From positions 1-64,000 of the forward strand of contig CAADRB010000078.1 in NCBI GenBank assembly GCA_900708905.1: 64,000 nt of DNA, in the 5' to 3' direction. The notes beneath the pieces are model-generated. The model was not told the DNA's origin, searched no databases, and was given only the letters and a program-made list of their open reading frames with translations. This DNA comes from Hymenolepis diminuta. Taxonomy: Eukaryota > Platyhelminthes > Cestoda > Cyclophyllidea > Hymenolepididae. A program made the translations under genes and the position numbers. Below are positions 25,201-37,900 of this stretch, piece after piece (the stretch's first letter is position 1; each line of letters begins with the position of its first letter).

Positions 25201-28200
25201 GGTTCATTCCGTGCAGGCAAGTGTGTTCATACTGGTGTGAGATTGTTTCAGTAGCAATGAGCTTGGTGACTTGCCACGTCAATCCATATGCGGGAGTTTA
25301 GACGTGCAAGTTTGACAAAACTAATCAGGGAAATGGTTGATAACGCAAGCGTCACAAGGATAATGTAAACAAAGTCTGTCAGTCACGGCATTTTGACGGG
25401 TGGCATTGGATTTTGCTTATGATGATGTCGAGTGAGCCTGCACTGAATGACGATTAAATGTACTTATTCTAGGCAGACATGGCGTTGAATGCTGTTCAAA
25501 TTTTTGGTAAAAATAACTGATGACGATGTTGCTATCATCAGAAAATGTCTGTCAATATTGTCGGATCGTTTTATTCTCCGGGTTGGTCCGGCTGCTTTTA
25601 AATAAGTATTATTTCTAATTCTAAGGTGAACTTGCGATTGCTTGCACCAATTAAAGTATGAGGCAAATTGATGTTCGGTGTTGATCATGGAAGGGTAAAG
25701 TTAACTTGTTAATCATTAATGACTAGGGGGATGTTTATTATGATGTTATCAGGTAAACATTGATGTATAGAAGTATGTGTTATTCTTTATCACATCGGTT
25801 ACACTCCTATTTACCTCCTTTCGTCAAGAATGACTGGTTAAAGTTAGGATAAAATGTGAGTTTGACGATCAGATGCGCAGCTTTCAACTTCTTATTAATT
25901 GTGGGGATGGAGGATAGTGAGACTTGAAGATTCCTAATCTGAAAAGTGCAGATTTTCTCGTGAGCTGGAATAATGTTCAGTCTTTGCTTGTTTGAGCCAA
26001 ATTTAGGCGACTGGAATTGGATAGTGGAGGCTGTTAGGTGAAAAATGCACTAATTTTAGATATCTGGGGAATAAAGATTCACATTCATTTTTATTTTTCC
26101 ATTTTTTCATGCCTTTCCTGCTTTGATTTAATTCTGAAGGCTATTAATATGGAAAAACCTTCACTTCATTTCGTTGAGCAGCCTTTAATTTGGAATAATT
26201 ATATGAAAGTTAGAGTAACAGCTTACGGCTGGCGGGCAACAATAACAAACAAAAAGTGGAACACAAAAAGTGTTGTGTAGGCCAACCACGAGAGCTATTC
26301 AAGCAAGTAAGAGTGTTAAGTGAGAGAGGAGAGCCGGGGAAAGTGTAGGAGCCGGTGTATGACAAACGTGTGTCCTCGCATGTAAATGTGGATGGAAATA
26401 CAAAGACTGCTTGTATGAGTCACTTGGGCGAGGACGCGCGTGGGGACTTGGGTATAGATGTACTTATAATGAAACAGGACAGTTTCAGAAAGGTGTTAAT
26501 TGGTAAACGCGTTTAGACACGACGGATAGGGTTTTGCGTCATAGGGACATAAAGACGTCACTGCAGCTTCGTGGACGAAAACTGGAAGTATTTTCATGTG
26601 GTTGCGAATAGAGAGCAATTTTGGAAATACGTAGAGGGTCATCCTTTAGTACTCATCCAGTAAAAGAAAAAAATAAGAAGAGTGGTGCCATGGCCAATTT
26701 CTTCTTTACACTTTTATTGTATTCGACACGAAGATATTTTAGTTAGCAGGACTCACAAGCGTTTGAGTGGTAGCCAGTACTACTACTGATCTATAATAAA
26801 TCGAACACTTTCCCATTTCATTTAATTATTTAGTGACTATTATATTGGTAACGCTCTAGTTTCAGATACTTGGGGAATAAAGTTTCACATCCATTTTCAT
26901 TGTCCATATTCCGCATTTTCCTAATTAGATTTAAATTGTTTGAATTTTGAAGAAAGGTCGCCTCTTCTAATGGGTATTTTGTAGCTACAGATTTGCTATT
27001 TGGCGTTGGATGAGATTTGCTTTTATTGTTCCATGAAATTCATTTCTCTTCTCTTCTTCATCTCTAATTTTATTTAATGTTTTAAGCAGCTGCTAATCTA
27101 TTGTTTTCTTAAACCGTATATAATGACTGTTTCAATCAATGCTTCTATTCGAAGTGCTTGAATCAAATTCTAAAGCTAGTTCTATCTTAGATTTGGAATA
27201 AGTTTTTCTAACTGTCCTACTTTCATAATATTCATCATCTGTTAAGCCCTTATTTTCATCTTTTAAGCTGAAGTGTTTGACTGAATATATCACTTTTCAG
27301 GAATAATGTGATTAAAAAATTATCTGATTTTGTTTTCCATGAATGTGATTAAGCCTTTCTAGGCGTGTGATGTATTGTCAACATATTTTCTTTTAAGTAC
27401 TCGTTTCGATATCCGTATTTCTATTTTTTAGTTCTGGCTTATTTCCTCGTATTATATTATATTTTATTAAGTTTTTCCTATAATTGATGGCTTTTCCAAA
27501 AGCAATATCAAGGTTACCTTCCACATTACTTCTACTTTTGTCCTAATAATAACCTGTTAGAATTACATTTGTAACTTACTATCTAGATGCATTGATCCAT
27601 TTGGCTGCATTCGACTGCTTTCTATTATCCATAAAAGAGATAAACAAAATAGTCAAATGGAGTTATCGTTTTCGAGTAATTAAATTTAACAATGTTTCTT
27701 TTTGGAACACGGCAATCAAAAAGGTTGTCCGAACAGACTAGCTGGGGCATTTTTAAATATATCGAATAATGCAATTGATTATTTTTAGTGACCTGATTCT
27801 GCCTAAAGGACATTTTTGTAGTGATAGGTTATGTCCCGGCTCGAGTGCTGCATCATTTAATCTGAATAGATATTGTCCCTTATACACTGGATTATCAGTT
27901 ATTGGTTTTTCACACTCGTGCCTGGAATTGAAATCTTGTCACAACTTTAATCAGACAGCCAAGTAATTCCATATGTAACCAAAGCTATTAAAGCACCTAT
28001 AATCCCAAATAAAGCTGCTTTAGAAGACAGACCAGGTCAGGTTAGATATTCCCTCAAAGAACTAATGATCTTGTGGCCAGCAGGATAGAAAGCCTTTTCT
28101 GAATGAGAAGACCAAGAGTTGGATTTGACATTGCATTTATTCAGTGGACACCTAGCAGTGGTACAGTAGTAGTAGTCTTGATTGTATCAGTGGGAAAAAC

Positions 28201-31200
28201 TTTTTATTGGTTTTGAAGTAGACAGGTAAGAGAACTTTTGTTTTGATTAACTTACTTAGTAGCTCAATATGTTTATAATCATGGTGTCGACAATAATTTC
28301 ACAGTCTATTCAGTCTGTCTGGATAATAAATAATTTGACTGTAGTGTCGTAGTGGGCGATATTTTTGTGCACTGGTTTATATGAGTATAATATCGTTTTA
28401 TCAATCCATTTTAAGGTCAGCTTAGGTAATAGATTCTCACATGATTATTGCCTTAATAGCCTTCAGAATCCAGGATCAGACTCAAACAGATGAAGTTACT
28501 ATAAGGTTATGTAATCCTTTTTAAGTTAATTTACTGAACTAATGTTCTGATACCAAAGACTGCTGTCTACGGGTCAGTTTACTACTTGAAACTCACTTTT
28601 AGATCTTTCGAAAAGATACTGGTCTGTTGAGTCTTCAAGGTAAATTGTGTATATCAACTGTTTTAGAAGTGTGATTTCAACATCATTTTAAAACAACATT
28701 CATAAACAAGTGGGTGCATATTCTGAAAGTACTTCTTCTTTGCATGTGATTTAACATCAAATGTCTTGCTTTTTTGGCTTTGGATTCCATTATTTCGTTA
28801 GCAAAATGGGTTTAGAAACTACTCCCTAGTTTGTTTTTCGAGGTTTCTCATAAAAGAGACTATTATATTGGTATATGTGGCTAATTCTATGAATATTTGT
28901 AAAATATTTTGAAGTCTTAATAAAGAATATAGGAACTAGTGGATTGAAGGCGTTATGAACTGTTTATTCTAACACATGTTCACGCTAAAGTCATACAATC
29001 TTTTCTGACATATCTGTGTTAAAGTTTGTGGAAGCTAGGAAGCGCAATAGCTTAGCAAGTTTTCTCTCTCATTTACCTCTTAAGCTGTAGTCACTTCAAT
29101 ATACGCTTTGGTCTAAATGGAATACTTCTTACTTTACCTTTTTTACTTTTCTAGTTCGGGTGGACCCATGTCTCCCTTCTCATCATAGTCTCCTCTTCTC
29201 ATTTTATGATTCAAAGCATTTTCGATGGGCTTATTTGGTATGTATTTCTCTGTAACTTCTTTTAGTTTCTTGCTTTTTTAACATTTTTTTTGTTCTTACG
29301 ACATGATATTTGATCACTTTGCATCTCGTTGTATTCTATTCTTGTTAAGGAGTGAAATATTATGAAAAATAGTGTGAATTGTCTTCTTTCAGTCTAAGTT
29401 AAATATGAGAGTGTTAACCATGCATATTTTTTATGAATATTTATGTGGCTTTACAGCCTATATGTTGGATAATTGAAAAGTAATCCCCTATTATGAAGCT
29501 ATTGGCATGCTTTGAAATTCGAAAACCAGTTATTCGAGTTAAAAGATGAGAATATATCATTACAGAAGTACATACCCAGATTAATGTAAAGATCTCTCAA
29601 GAATTGTCTCATACAAAACTCAAGGCCAATGGTTCCTAAATGATCCTCAGGCGTCTGCACAATCAGTCTTGTAATCGTCGTATTGAATTTTACAGTCAAA
29701 AACAGAATTATCAATATTTTCCAACTGTGCCTATTGGAAACAGTTTAAAAAAACATAAAAACGTAGGCATGATTTTTTTGTCAAAACGAATTGTATTACT
29801 GTGGCCGAAAAAGTTTTAGGAACTTTTTGTGGAATCCTTCCCCACTGCTGATTGGCTATGCAAAATTTGAATTCATAAAAAACTTCATGTAATGTATGGA
29901 TAATTATTGTATTAATCGATTTAAAAATAGGAAATTACTTCTCAATCAAAAATTCATTGAGTTTCTTTATTTTGTTGAATGTAGTACCTGGTTTAGGAGG
30001 TTTAAGATAACTCTCAATGTGTTGAAATTAAACAGGTAATCAAAGTAACTTTCGATTTTCGTCTGCATTGAAATAGGACGGTTAGAGACTGTGACAGTCA
30101 CTTGTCAAGCCAGTATGTCATCCAAAGACTGAGTCAGGACTAAGACAACCAACTAACATGCATTGTAATTGATAGACTTAAAAATCACCTTGAATTTTCA
30201 ATGGCGTATACTGGTCAATTTGTTTATCTATTTATTTCTTACCAAGAGTTAAAAAAACTTGAATATTTAGAGGATGGATCAACTTCTTTATTTCTAACCA
30301 ATGATATCAATTACGTCGTTCGATTTAGCTACCTCTAGCTCTGGGATTTGTGTCCTGCGAATATTGCTGAAATGATCGTAATTATGACTATGACTATGAC
30401 TAGTTGATGTACCTATAGCTCCCATTTAGTATTTACCATCTGTTCATTGGCTATCTAAATACAGTTATACGAATATAGTATAACCGGCCTCTATCGTTCA
30501 ATCAGGTCAAAATATGAATTAGCACTTAATTTGAACTATCCTGAATTTGAACTTTAATGCAACGAACTGTATCTATCAAGTAAAGGATTGACAGCCGCTT
30601 GAATCCCGTATGTAGATTAGAAAAGCTTTCCTAAGCCCATTATTGAAAGTGTTCAGGATTTGTGACGCGAGTGGATGGAAGATGTCCTGGAATCGATATT
30701 ATGAGGAACCCGCATTCAACAACATCGATTACTGATCAGGCTTAACCAGTGCGCTTGGTCATCCACGTCACTGGGTGCGGATCGGTGGTCACAGAAATCT
30801 CATTAACTCTGACTTGTCACGTAAATTGACCACTTCGTCATCGATTTAGGCTAAGTAAAGCTCTTTTGCTACCTTGACTTCTATTTCCAGCTCTTGTCCG
30901 ACTTTGTTTTCCCTTAATTTGGACAGTCTAACTATTCTTTGTGCTTAATACTCCCTAATTATTAAATTTTTTGAAATAATAGGCTCCATTACACTTTGTG
31001 CACTAAAATTCTTAGTGGAATATCCGAGTGCTTAAACTTTGGCTTTGTTCATTTACTGTTCAGTGGCATCATTTTTTCTTATGTAGGTTTCTAGTTCCCG
31101 TGGCTATGGTGATTTCCAACGACATATTCGCCTACGTCTTTGGAATGCTCTTCGGCAGGACCCCATTGATTGAGGTGTCACCAAAAAAGACCTGGGAGGG

Positions 31201-33666
31201 TTTTATCGGTGGTGGTATCTGTTCTCTCCTTGTCGGTCTCCTCGTAGCCTGGAGCATGATCGATAAAAAGCACTTTATATGCCCAATTGAATACGACGAC
31301 AGAGTTGGGTCTCTCTCCATGGACTGCATCCCTGATGCCATCTTCATTCCTCGCATGCACAACGTCTCCAGATGGCTTGTAATTGAAGTTGCAATATTTC
31401 ATTCATTTAAGCGTTTATAAGTAGTGTCTCTCACAAATGAATATCACGGTTTTTGAGTTATTCTGTTCGGAAAATCTAGGACGAATTAAATGTGGTTATG
31501 AAAAACTAGTACAATCTTCATCCTTTCTACTTACGTAAATATGAGTAGTATCTTAAAGTAATCAGTTACCTCAATCCTGGGACTGATAACTACATGCACT
31601 GTAAATGTAAATGTTTATAATGAATAGATTAATTAAAGAGTGAAATCTTTCAGGTTGAAGACAATGTGAACCGCAAGGTAACCTTAGTAGACCTAATCAC
31701 GCAGACTATAAACAAAAAATACTGATTCATTGCAGAACAGTCATCAGCATTTAATATTTACTCACTTATAATGAAATAAGTAGTTGTAATCTAATGCATT
31801 TTTCATTTAGTTTTTCGTACCAGTGAAGCAAGTTCCGCGTTATCCCTACTTCTTTCATTGTCTCATGATTGGTGCGTTCATCTCCATAATTGGTCCTTTT
31901 GGAGGGTTCTTTGCAAGTGGATTCAAACGGGCCTTCAAAATTAAAGACTTTGGAGATGTCATACCTGGACATGGAGGTATCCTGGATAGATTTGATTGTC
32001 AAATATTTGTCGGATGGTTTGTCTTTTTCTACTACAACTCGTTTGTTAAGTAAGTATACTATTAGCGTGCTTTGAGTATTTGAGATTGTATATTGATGTA
32101 TATTCCCTAAGTAACTATCTGGGTATGTCAAGAATCAGGAACAGTGGAAATGTAGTACTTGCTCATTTTTTCAACCTTTAAGCCAGACACCTCTTTCTCT
32201 GCTCGACTTACAAAGATTCTTTTTGGCTTCTTAACCTGAGGATCATTTCTAACAGATCTTATGCATATAGACTTCTGCAAACATAATTGTAAAATATCAG
32301 GGTATTTGCTATATTTTCGACATTCTAATGAATGAATGTGGCTTTATCTTGAATCAACTTACGAGATCCAATTTTGTCATTGCTGTTTAGGTATTTGCAG
32401 AAATTGGTTCAACGTATCTAATCATGCGAGGGTATGTGAAAAGTTGACTTTTTGCATTAGGCAACTAATCTAATTTAAATTCAATCAGACTTCTTGTTTG
32501 CATAGGAAATGGAATCATATAGTGGTCGTATTTCCTTTTTATAGAAAGAGAATATCGCTTCTTTCATGACAGAATTTGTCCCACTAAATTAAATTCGCTA
32601 TACAGACAGTGATCATAAACGGAAAATAGTTTAAATATTATGCCTCCAACTAAGATTGGAGGAAAACGTCTTTAATTTGGATATAAGATGTATTGTGAAG
32701 GGATTATTTATTATTTTCTGAAATAAAACCTACCTTTTTATTAAGTTTAAAGTCTGCAAATTAGTCAAATTTGCATACAGAGGCGAACATTTACGTCAGC
32801 GAAGTCTGGTGTTCTGGGTTCAGGGCCCATTGGTGCACATCCTGTGTACGAAATGGCCAGCCGCACTGGACAAATCTAGCTAATGTAGGGAGTTGTAGAA
32901 TTCGTGTTTTTCGCCAGGAAGGTTCCATGATGCTCCCTCTATCCAATGTGAGCGTTAGAGAATACTTTTCTAAATGGGCTTGGGAGTAAGTTTGGATAGT
33001 TAGCGATGATGGCAAAAGTGGGAAGGCCAAGTGGAAGGTCATTACTTAATTCTAATACCAGCCGTGTCTAGTGTTATCTCTGACATAGCAAAAACTTTCA
33101 CAAGTTATAGTCTTAAGAAAGCATCTGAACAAAGGAAACACCAAACGAGTTTAATAAAGTACGAAACTGGAGGAAAGGGTGGATCAAAAATGAGTTAAAA
33201 ATGAATTCATGACATCAAATCCTATTTTACTTCATGGAAGCATTGAGCTGTTCACTATTTACTTTGTGGTATCCTCTTGTTTGCGGGTGCGATTATGATC
33301 GCAATATTCAGAGCCTATTTACCAGTTGGTTGAATAGTTGAATGACTTTTTATTCAGCGTTATTACCTTTTTTATATCCAAGAGCAGGCAGATGAGACTT
33401 TTAAACAGCAATTCTCACTAGGTTTCAATCATGGTGAACCCATTTATTTAGTGCTAAACTGATCTTCTATTTCTTCTAGGCCACTAACACCAAGCAGCTT
33501 ACTCCAACAAGTCTTTGTCCTACCCCAGGATGAACAATTGGCAGTGCTCAACCTCTTTCTCGGTGGTCTTCTTCGTCGGGGTCATGTTCCTGCCGAATTA
33601 GCTCAACCTCTAATGGCCTACGGCGAAACCATTAAGGCCGCTGCAGCGGATATTGGACCACCTTAA
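19285..33666 (+). CDS. CDS1: Phosphatidate cytidylyltransferase (CDP-DAG synthase), N-terminus missing
   Basis: Makes CDP-diacylglycerol from phosphatidic acid and CTP in the ER membrane, feeding phosphatidylinositol and cardiolipin synthesis. Exons: 19285-19461, 24593-24712, 29155-29237, 31087-31378, candidate micro-exon 31654-31677, 31811-32049, 33480-33666 (stop TAA). All borders are GT-AG and phases agree; the total is 373 residues with the micro-exon or 365 without. Recognised in order: LPWFRTLSW with NYFFFGE (exon a), [10 protein letters not shown] (b), FGWTHVSLL (c), [32 protein letters not shown] (d), [20 protein letters not shown] plus [11 protein letters not shown], the family signature with its metal-binding Asp residues (e), and a hydrophilic C-terminal tail (f). 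Several hydrophobic segments fit a multi-span membrane enzyme. Animal homologues have roughly 100-130 residues before this point, including a first membrane helix; I could not find that exon between PFK and 19285, where a retroelement lies. Vertebrates have two paralogues, so the gene symbol is generic. Confidence 0.95.
20708..20802. repeat. SINE-like repeat, copy 2 (cytidylyltransferase intron)
   Basis: Shares with 30742-30834 the ordered words AACCAGTGCG, TTGG, CATCCAC, a CTAGG/CTGGG core, GATCTCAT or AATCTCAT, CTCCGA or CTCTGA, and ATTGAC. It is a diverged member of the tRNA-like family seen at 10240. Confidence 0.55.
23317..23447. other. Assembly gap (N run)
   Basis: A run of 131 unknown bases within the long intron between cytidylyltransferase exons a and b, followed by a G-rich string. 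Open frames spanning it are meaningless. Confidence 0.99.
24820..25260 (-). repeat. Possible diverged LTR-like repeat (copy E)
   Basis: On the minus strand a CT-rich tract (CTCTCTCTTCTCTGTTCTC) is followed by TTTGTTCAATCGTAAACTTTG. That is the same layout as the CT tract plus GTTTATTCAATACACTTTGG of copies A and C. Similarity is weak, so this is a tentative family member. Confidence 0.3.
26215..26590 (-). repeat. Solo LTR-like repeat, copy B (cytidylyltransferase intron)
   Basis: The reverse complement parallels the LTR-like part of copy A. It reads GAAAATAC, TCCCTATGACGCAAA, GTGTCTAAACGCG, CCCAAGTGACTCATACAAGC, AGTCTTTGTATTTCCA, a CT-rich tract, then CCTACACAACAC and TGTTATTGTTGC. No PBS or internal region adjoins it, so it looks like a solo or fragmentary terminal repeat. 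Confidence 0.65.
30738..30836. repeat. SINE-like repeat, copy 3 (cytidylyltransferase intron)
   Basis: Aligns by eye with the copy at 20708 over about 90 bp (AACCAGTGCG, TTGGTCATCCAC, CTCTGACTTGTCACG, TTGACCAC). It is in the same orientation as the other three copies relative to the window. Confidence 0.55.
31654..31677 (+). CDS. Candidate 24-nt micro-exon of the cytidylyltransferase gene
   Basis: Between CTTTCAG and GTAACC lie eight codons reading VEDNVNRK, phase 0 at both ends, so inclusion or skipping keeps frame. It falls in the loop between the cytidylyltransferase catalytic exons, where family members vary in length. Only transcript data can tell whether it is used. Confidence 0.4.
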
Positions 33667-34074
33667 TGAGTCTTAGTTTGCTGATAAATCATTTACTAAT
33701 AATGAGTGATTGTTTTCATTCGGCAAATCAATTGATGAAAAACATCACCCCATCACAAAGCTGTTGTTTTTATCACACTCATTCCTTTCTACGTCATTTC
33801 AACAATATTGTGCGCTGGTTGATTTAAGAATTCTATTTTCCACTTTTGACTTAAGGTCCTACCTTTTTTGCTTTTGTGGTCTCTTTTACTTGTATGCGTC
33901 TGTGGGTGATTTGTTAATAGTAAATATGTGTCTGTCTTTCCCTTTCTTGGTTTGTCTGTCCGCTGTTGTTTGCGCTTATATTAATTTAATCAAACTCATT
34001 TTCCGATGCATATACAACTGAGTATAACACTTGGTCTGTAATTTGAAAGTTATTGAATTAATTTAAATTGGAAA

Positions 34075-34080
34075 AATAAA
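34075..34080 (+). promoter_or_regulatory. Candidate polyadenylation signal of the cytidylyltransferase gene
   Basis: AATAAA 409 bp after the stop codon, the first strong hexamer seen downstream, with GT-rich sequence following at 34083-34110. Confidence 0.55.
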
Positions 34081-34249
34081 GGATGGGGTGTTTTGGAGCA
34101 TAAGTTTGCTTGCTTCGTAAACAAATGGTGGAAATATGATCATTTTGAAAAAAATGATAATTTGTATTAATATCTGTAAAAAGTAGTTCTTTTTTGGTGG
34201 TGGATTCAAAGAAAAACAAAAAGATTAGCCGCAGTAAGGTGGATAAACA

Positions 34250-34255
34250 TTTATT
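34250..34255 (-). promoter_or_regulatory. Candidate polyadenylation signal of the IQCK-like gene
   Basis: TTTATT on the plus strand, that is AATAAA on the minus strand, about 270 bp beyond the TGA. Confidence 0.4.
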
Positions 34256-34525
34256 GGGTAAATGTATGTGCGTGGATTGAAGAGTGAGATACAGGTATTA
34301 AAGATGTGACATTAGGACAATAGAGAGCAATTGAAAGTGTGGTATCGTAGGGTAAAGGCGACTTCGAATTTTGATTAATGATAAACAACATTTATGTGCT
34401 TTTAATGAAGTTATTTTAAACGGTTCTCTGTTGGACTCAGCGGAACTGCACGAAAATGAAAGGTTATCGTCACGCATTAGGGGCTAATTAGCGTAATAAT
34501 GTTAGTGGTAAAATTATAATATACG

Positions 34526-34949
34526 TCATCGGTTATTTATGATGTTTGCGCTTGGTACGGATTGAATTAAATCAGCGGAACCATGGTTATTTTGCAATTG
34601 GATTCTCCATTCTCTCTGCCACTGGCGCAGTTCTTGTACATCCTCACGTTTTCTTATCTTAAGGGGAGGAAGGTTATATTAATTTGATGATAAATGGATT
34701 GAAATGCGAAATAAATGCGGATCTTACCAAATAACCCCGCCAGTGCTTCTGAATTATAGTGGCTGAGTCAGATCGAGTTAAGTAATAATTCAATGGCAAC
34801 ATTCGTCGGGGATTTTCTTCATAGAATTCTGCTGCCCATGGAATATCCTTAAGCTGCTTAACTGAATGTCTCTCATTTATTTTCATTGGATTATTTACAT
34901 ATAGCTTCAACACAAGGTATTCTATGGAGTTTAAGGCACTCCGGTACTT
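34526..34949 (-). CDS. IQCK: IQ-motif-containing protein K-like, last two exons
   Basis: Two minus-strand exons in phase 0. Exon 34949-34728 (74 codons) opens after ACTTAG and ends at GTAAG. Exon 34657-34526 (43 codons plus TGA) opens after CCTTAAG. The first reads IEYLVLKLYVNNP, then DIPWAAEFYEENPRRMLPL, then the calmodulin-binding-type IQ motif ATIIQKHWRGYL. The second continues with EDVQELRQWQREWR. This order matches vertebrate IQCK (a short acidic/hydrophobic domain, the HPRPPIPL-like block, the IQ helix, then EIQELRQWQ) as I remember it. IQCK's function is poorly known; IQ motifs bind calmodulin or myosin light chains. Upstream exons, expected at higher coordinates, were not found in 35-41 kb. 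The gene is convergent with the cytidylyltransferase gene. A minus-strand AATAAA lies at 34250-34255. Confidence 0.75.
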
Positions 34950-37900
34950 CTAAGTCGGTAATAAAAGTGACGTTATTATTAAAATACTGAAATTCTGATT
35001 ATTTGAAATTCACACACAAATAAGACATCCTTTGCCATTATTTCAGTAAGAAGACTACTCAAAGCGATTTTAAGTACAGGAAGGAGGTGCAACTTAAAAT
35101 AATGCACATATTCATTAATCTCTATTAACTGAATAATTTAGAAATAATATATTTGCCTCCATTCTGCTGGGGAGGAAAGAATCCCTGCTCATCCATAGAA
35201 TCGGAACTGTCTTGACATATTTTCAACAAAATTTCAACTGGCAAAAAATAGACTTTTTCCATATTGCTAAAAGAATATATAACAACATATAATATGCTCA
35301 CTTATAAAATACTATCCCATTATTTAGTTCCCCATCGAGTGCGTATATATCAGGTCACTTCCTAAAGAAATTTCATTTATTTGTTGTACCGCAATACAAA
35401 CTATGCGCTTCTTGAAGTTAATAGTTACGACCTCAAATTAATATAAAAAAAACAATTTAAAATAAAATTGTGCGTTGTTAAGTAAAAAGTGAAAAGCCTA
35501 AAAATTTTCTACATTCTGATTTGTTAAATTTTTTTGATGTTTGACAGTATGAGTTAGATCTCCTACCAACTATATGAATTATTTATGCTCGCCGGATTTG
35601 TTTTAGTAGGCATTTGAGTCGATCACCCGATTCTATGGGGTAGCGTTTTGTCAGCTGGTATGTAACTAAAAAAACGATGGCATTAAATTAGTACCGCATC
35701 GACGCCTTAGGGTGTTAAATTGTAGAGGGTAGTAGGAAAATGTTTTGTGTGAATGATGATTATCCGTGTTTCAAGCCTAAATGATATGATTGGATGGTAT
35801 GATCTAGAGAAACTTTGAGCAGGTTTGTTCTTAATTTTACAGTAGTACAACTACTGTTTGGTTCCAAAGCTAATTAAATAACCAAAACCATTTTCATAAT
35901 AACTCATTTATGCATTTTTTAAAGTTTATCAACTGTCCGCTAGGGTAAAAAGCATTCCAACCATAGTAAATGAAATGTTAACAACGCTTAATGGGGTAGA
36001 AGGGAGAAATCGGAATCATTCTTATGATGATTCCACAACTCCTCCTATTAACTTGCTCGACTGGCCATGTTTATTAATAAATATGCAAAGTAGCGACCTA
36101 AATCTACAAATATCAGTGTAAAAATAAATATCAAAATGACTTCATCACAAGTAGAATTATCTTCTTACTGCAGAGAAACACATTTTGCTCTTACTTCAAA
36201 TTTTTACTTAGTTTATTAATATACATTATCAAAAACGGAATTAGACTTGGTGAGCAATATATAAATCTAAATCCGAAGTGTTGGGAATATTTTTAATACA
36301 ATAATCTACCACTTTACTAGTAAAATAAAGTTAACTCTATTAGATCTCTATTAAAATAAGTATTTTAGTTCGAAATATTAAAAAAACCAACTCGAAATTT
36401 TAAAGCAAATTTATTTACCAGAACTGATATCTGAAGTAACTGCATCACTATGTACCCTAAGAATATCATTTTTGAACCCTCCGAAGGGGTTGTCAGTTAG
36501 AGCTGCTTTGTCGAAAATGAATTTTGACATTCAGTAAAAAGAAAACGAAATTATCAGGGGTGATTGATAAGTAATTCTTTGCCTTCTTGGAGTTATGTTC
36601 GGTCTCTTGAAAACACCACCAATAGTCACAAAGGGTATTTGTTTAAATATCTTTGAGCAACTATTTGCCTGTTGATTATATATTCATCCCTAAGTCTTCC
36701 AAGCAAAATTTCGCAATTACACATTCAATCTCACACTGTTTTATTTCGATTTCCCAGGCTGTTTGTCCAATGAGACCACAGCTTTGGCAGTTAGTACAAT
36801 TCTCGCATTGACTAAAAGTGACTATCGTCGTAAGGATCTTTTTGGTGCTTTTTCTAAGACATGTTTTCTTTACCATTCAATTGCCTTCAGGCATGATATT
36901 TACAATTTATACAAATACGGTTGTGAGGAGCACAATATCAATGAAAATCGTGCAGTATATAATCTACTGTCTATTGTTTAAATTTTGTAGACTAATAAGG
37001 ACCACCAAGAAAGAGATTCTGCTAGTTACAATTAAGTCAAATGATTTTGACTAATAAGAAATAAAGCATTTTGAAAAAATCCTCCTATGAATAGTTCTCA
37101 TAAGAGTTTTGAAATTAATGTGAAAAATGATTCCGAAAAAGAAAGTTTTATTTTGATATTTGAAAATCTGTTTCAAATATTTCAATGTTTATTGGTTATT
37201 AATAGTTTTAAGTATTTATCAATCACAAATATAAAATTCAACATAATAAACAAGTTCTTTATTAAAATAATTGAACAATATCAAATTAGATCTTTTTGGA
37301 AAAATAATGACACATAGGATTATACAGCATAAAAGTTCAAAAAAATTCCCCAGCATTTTATACAGTTTGGATTTCAAATGCCATTTTGAAATTCCATTTT
37401 GGTTTTTCTTCATGTAGGTTGGAAAATTATGAATCTTGTTGAAATTTTGCAAAACCTTAAAGAATAGGAGGTAAATAAATAACTCTAGTTTGACTCAAAA
37501 GAATATTGAGGGTATTTTGGAGTAAACAAAATTTCCTTAGTTTGGGAAAGGTAGGGAGAATCGGTCCATGAGATTAGGGATAATTTTTCATCCATTCTTA
37601 AATTTCTACCACAAACGAATTCGAGCGAAATGCGAAACTGCTGAAAAGAAAGCAATGCTCTTGCAACATCGATGGAGTCACCATTATGTAGACTCAGCGT
37701 CCGCAAGGATTATTAGTACCTAATTTCTAATATCTTAAAGCCCTATAAAACGTAGGGGTGGTTGAAACGATACATATTTAGATGTCCTTCTCAATTTTGA
37801 CAACAAATTTACTGAGTCAACACGAAAGATCTTTTACAAAAGGAGGCAGTATGTATTCTTCCCAAGTTAAGTTTTGGAGACAGAAACTGACGATTGTGAC

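Noticed and set aside
37087..37317. AT-rich frames at 36.7-37.5 kb as genes
   Set aside because: Codon content is that of random AT-rich DNA (Ile, Asn, Lys, Phe), with overlapping frames on both strands and no recognised motif.
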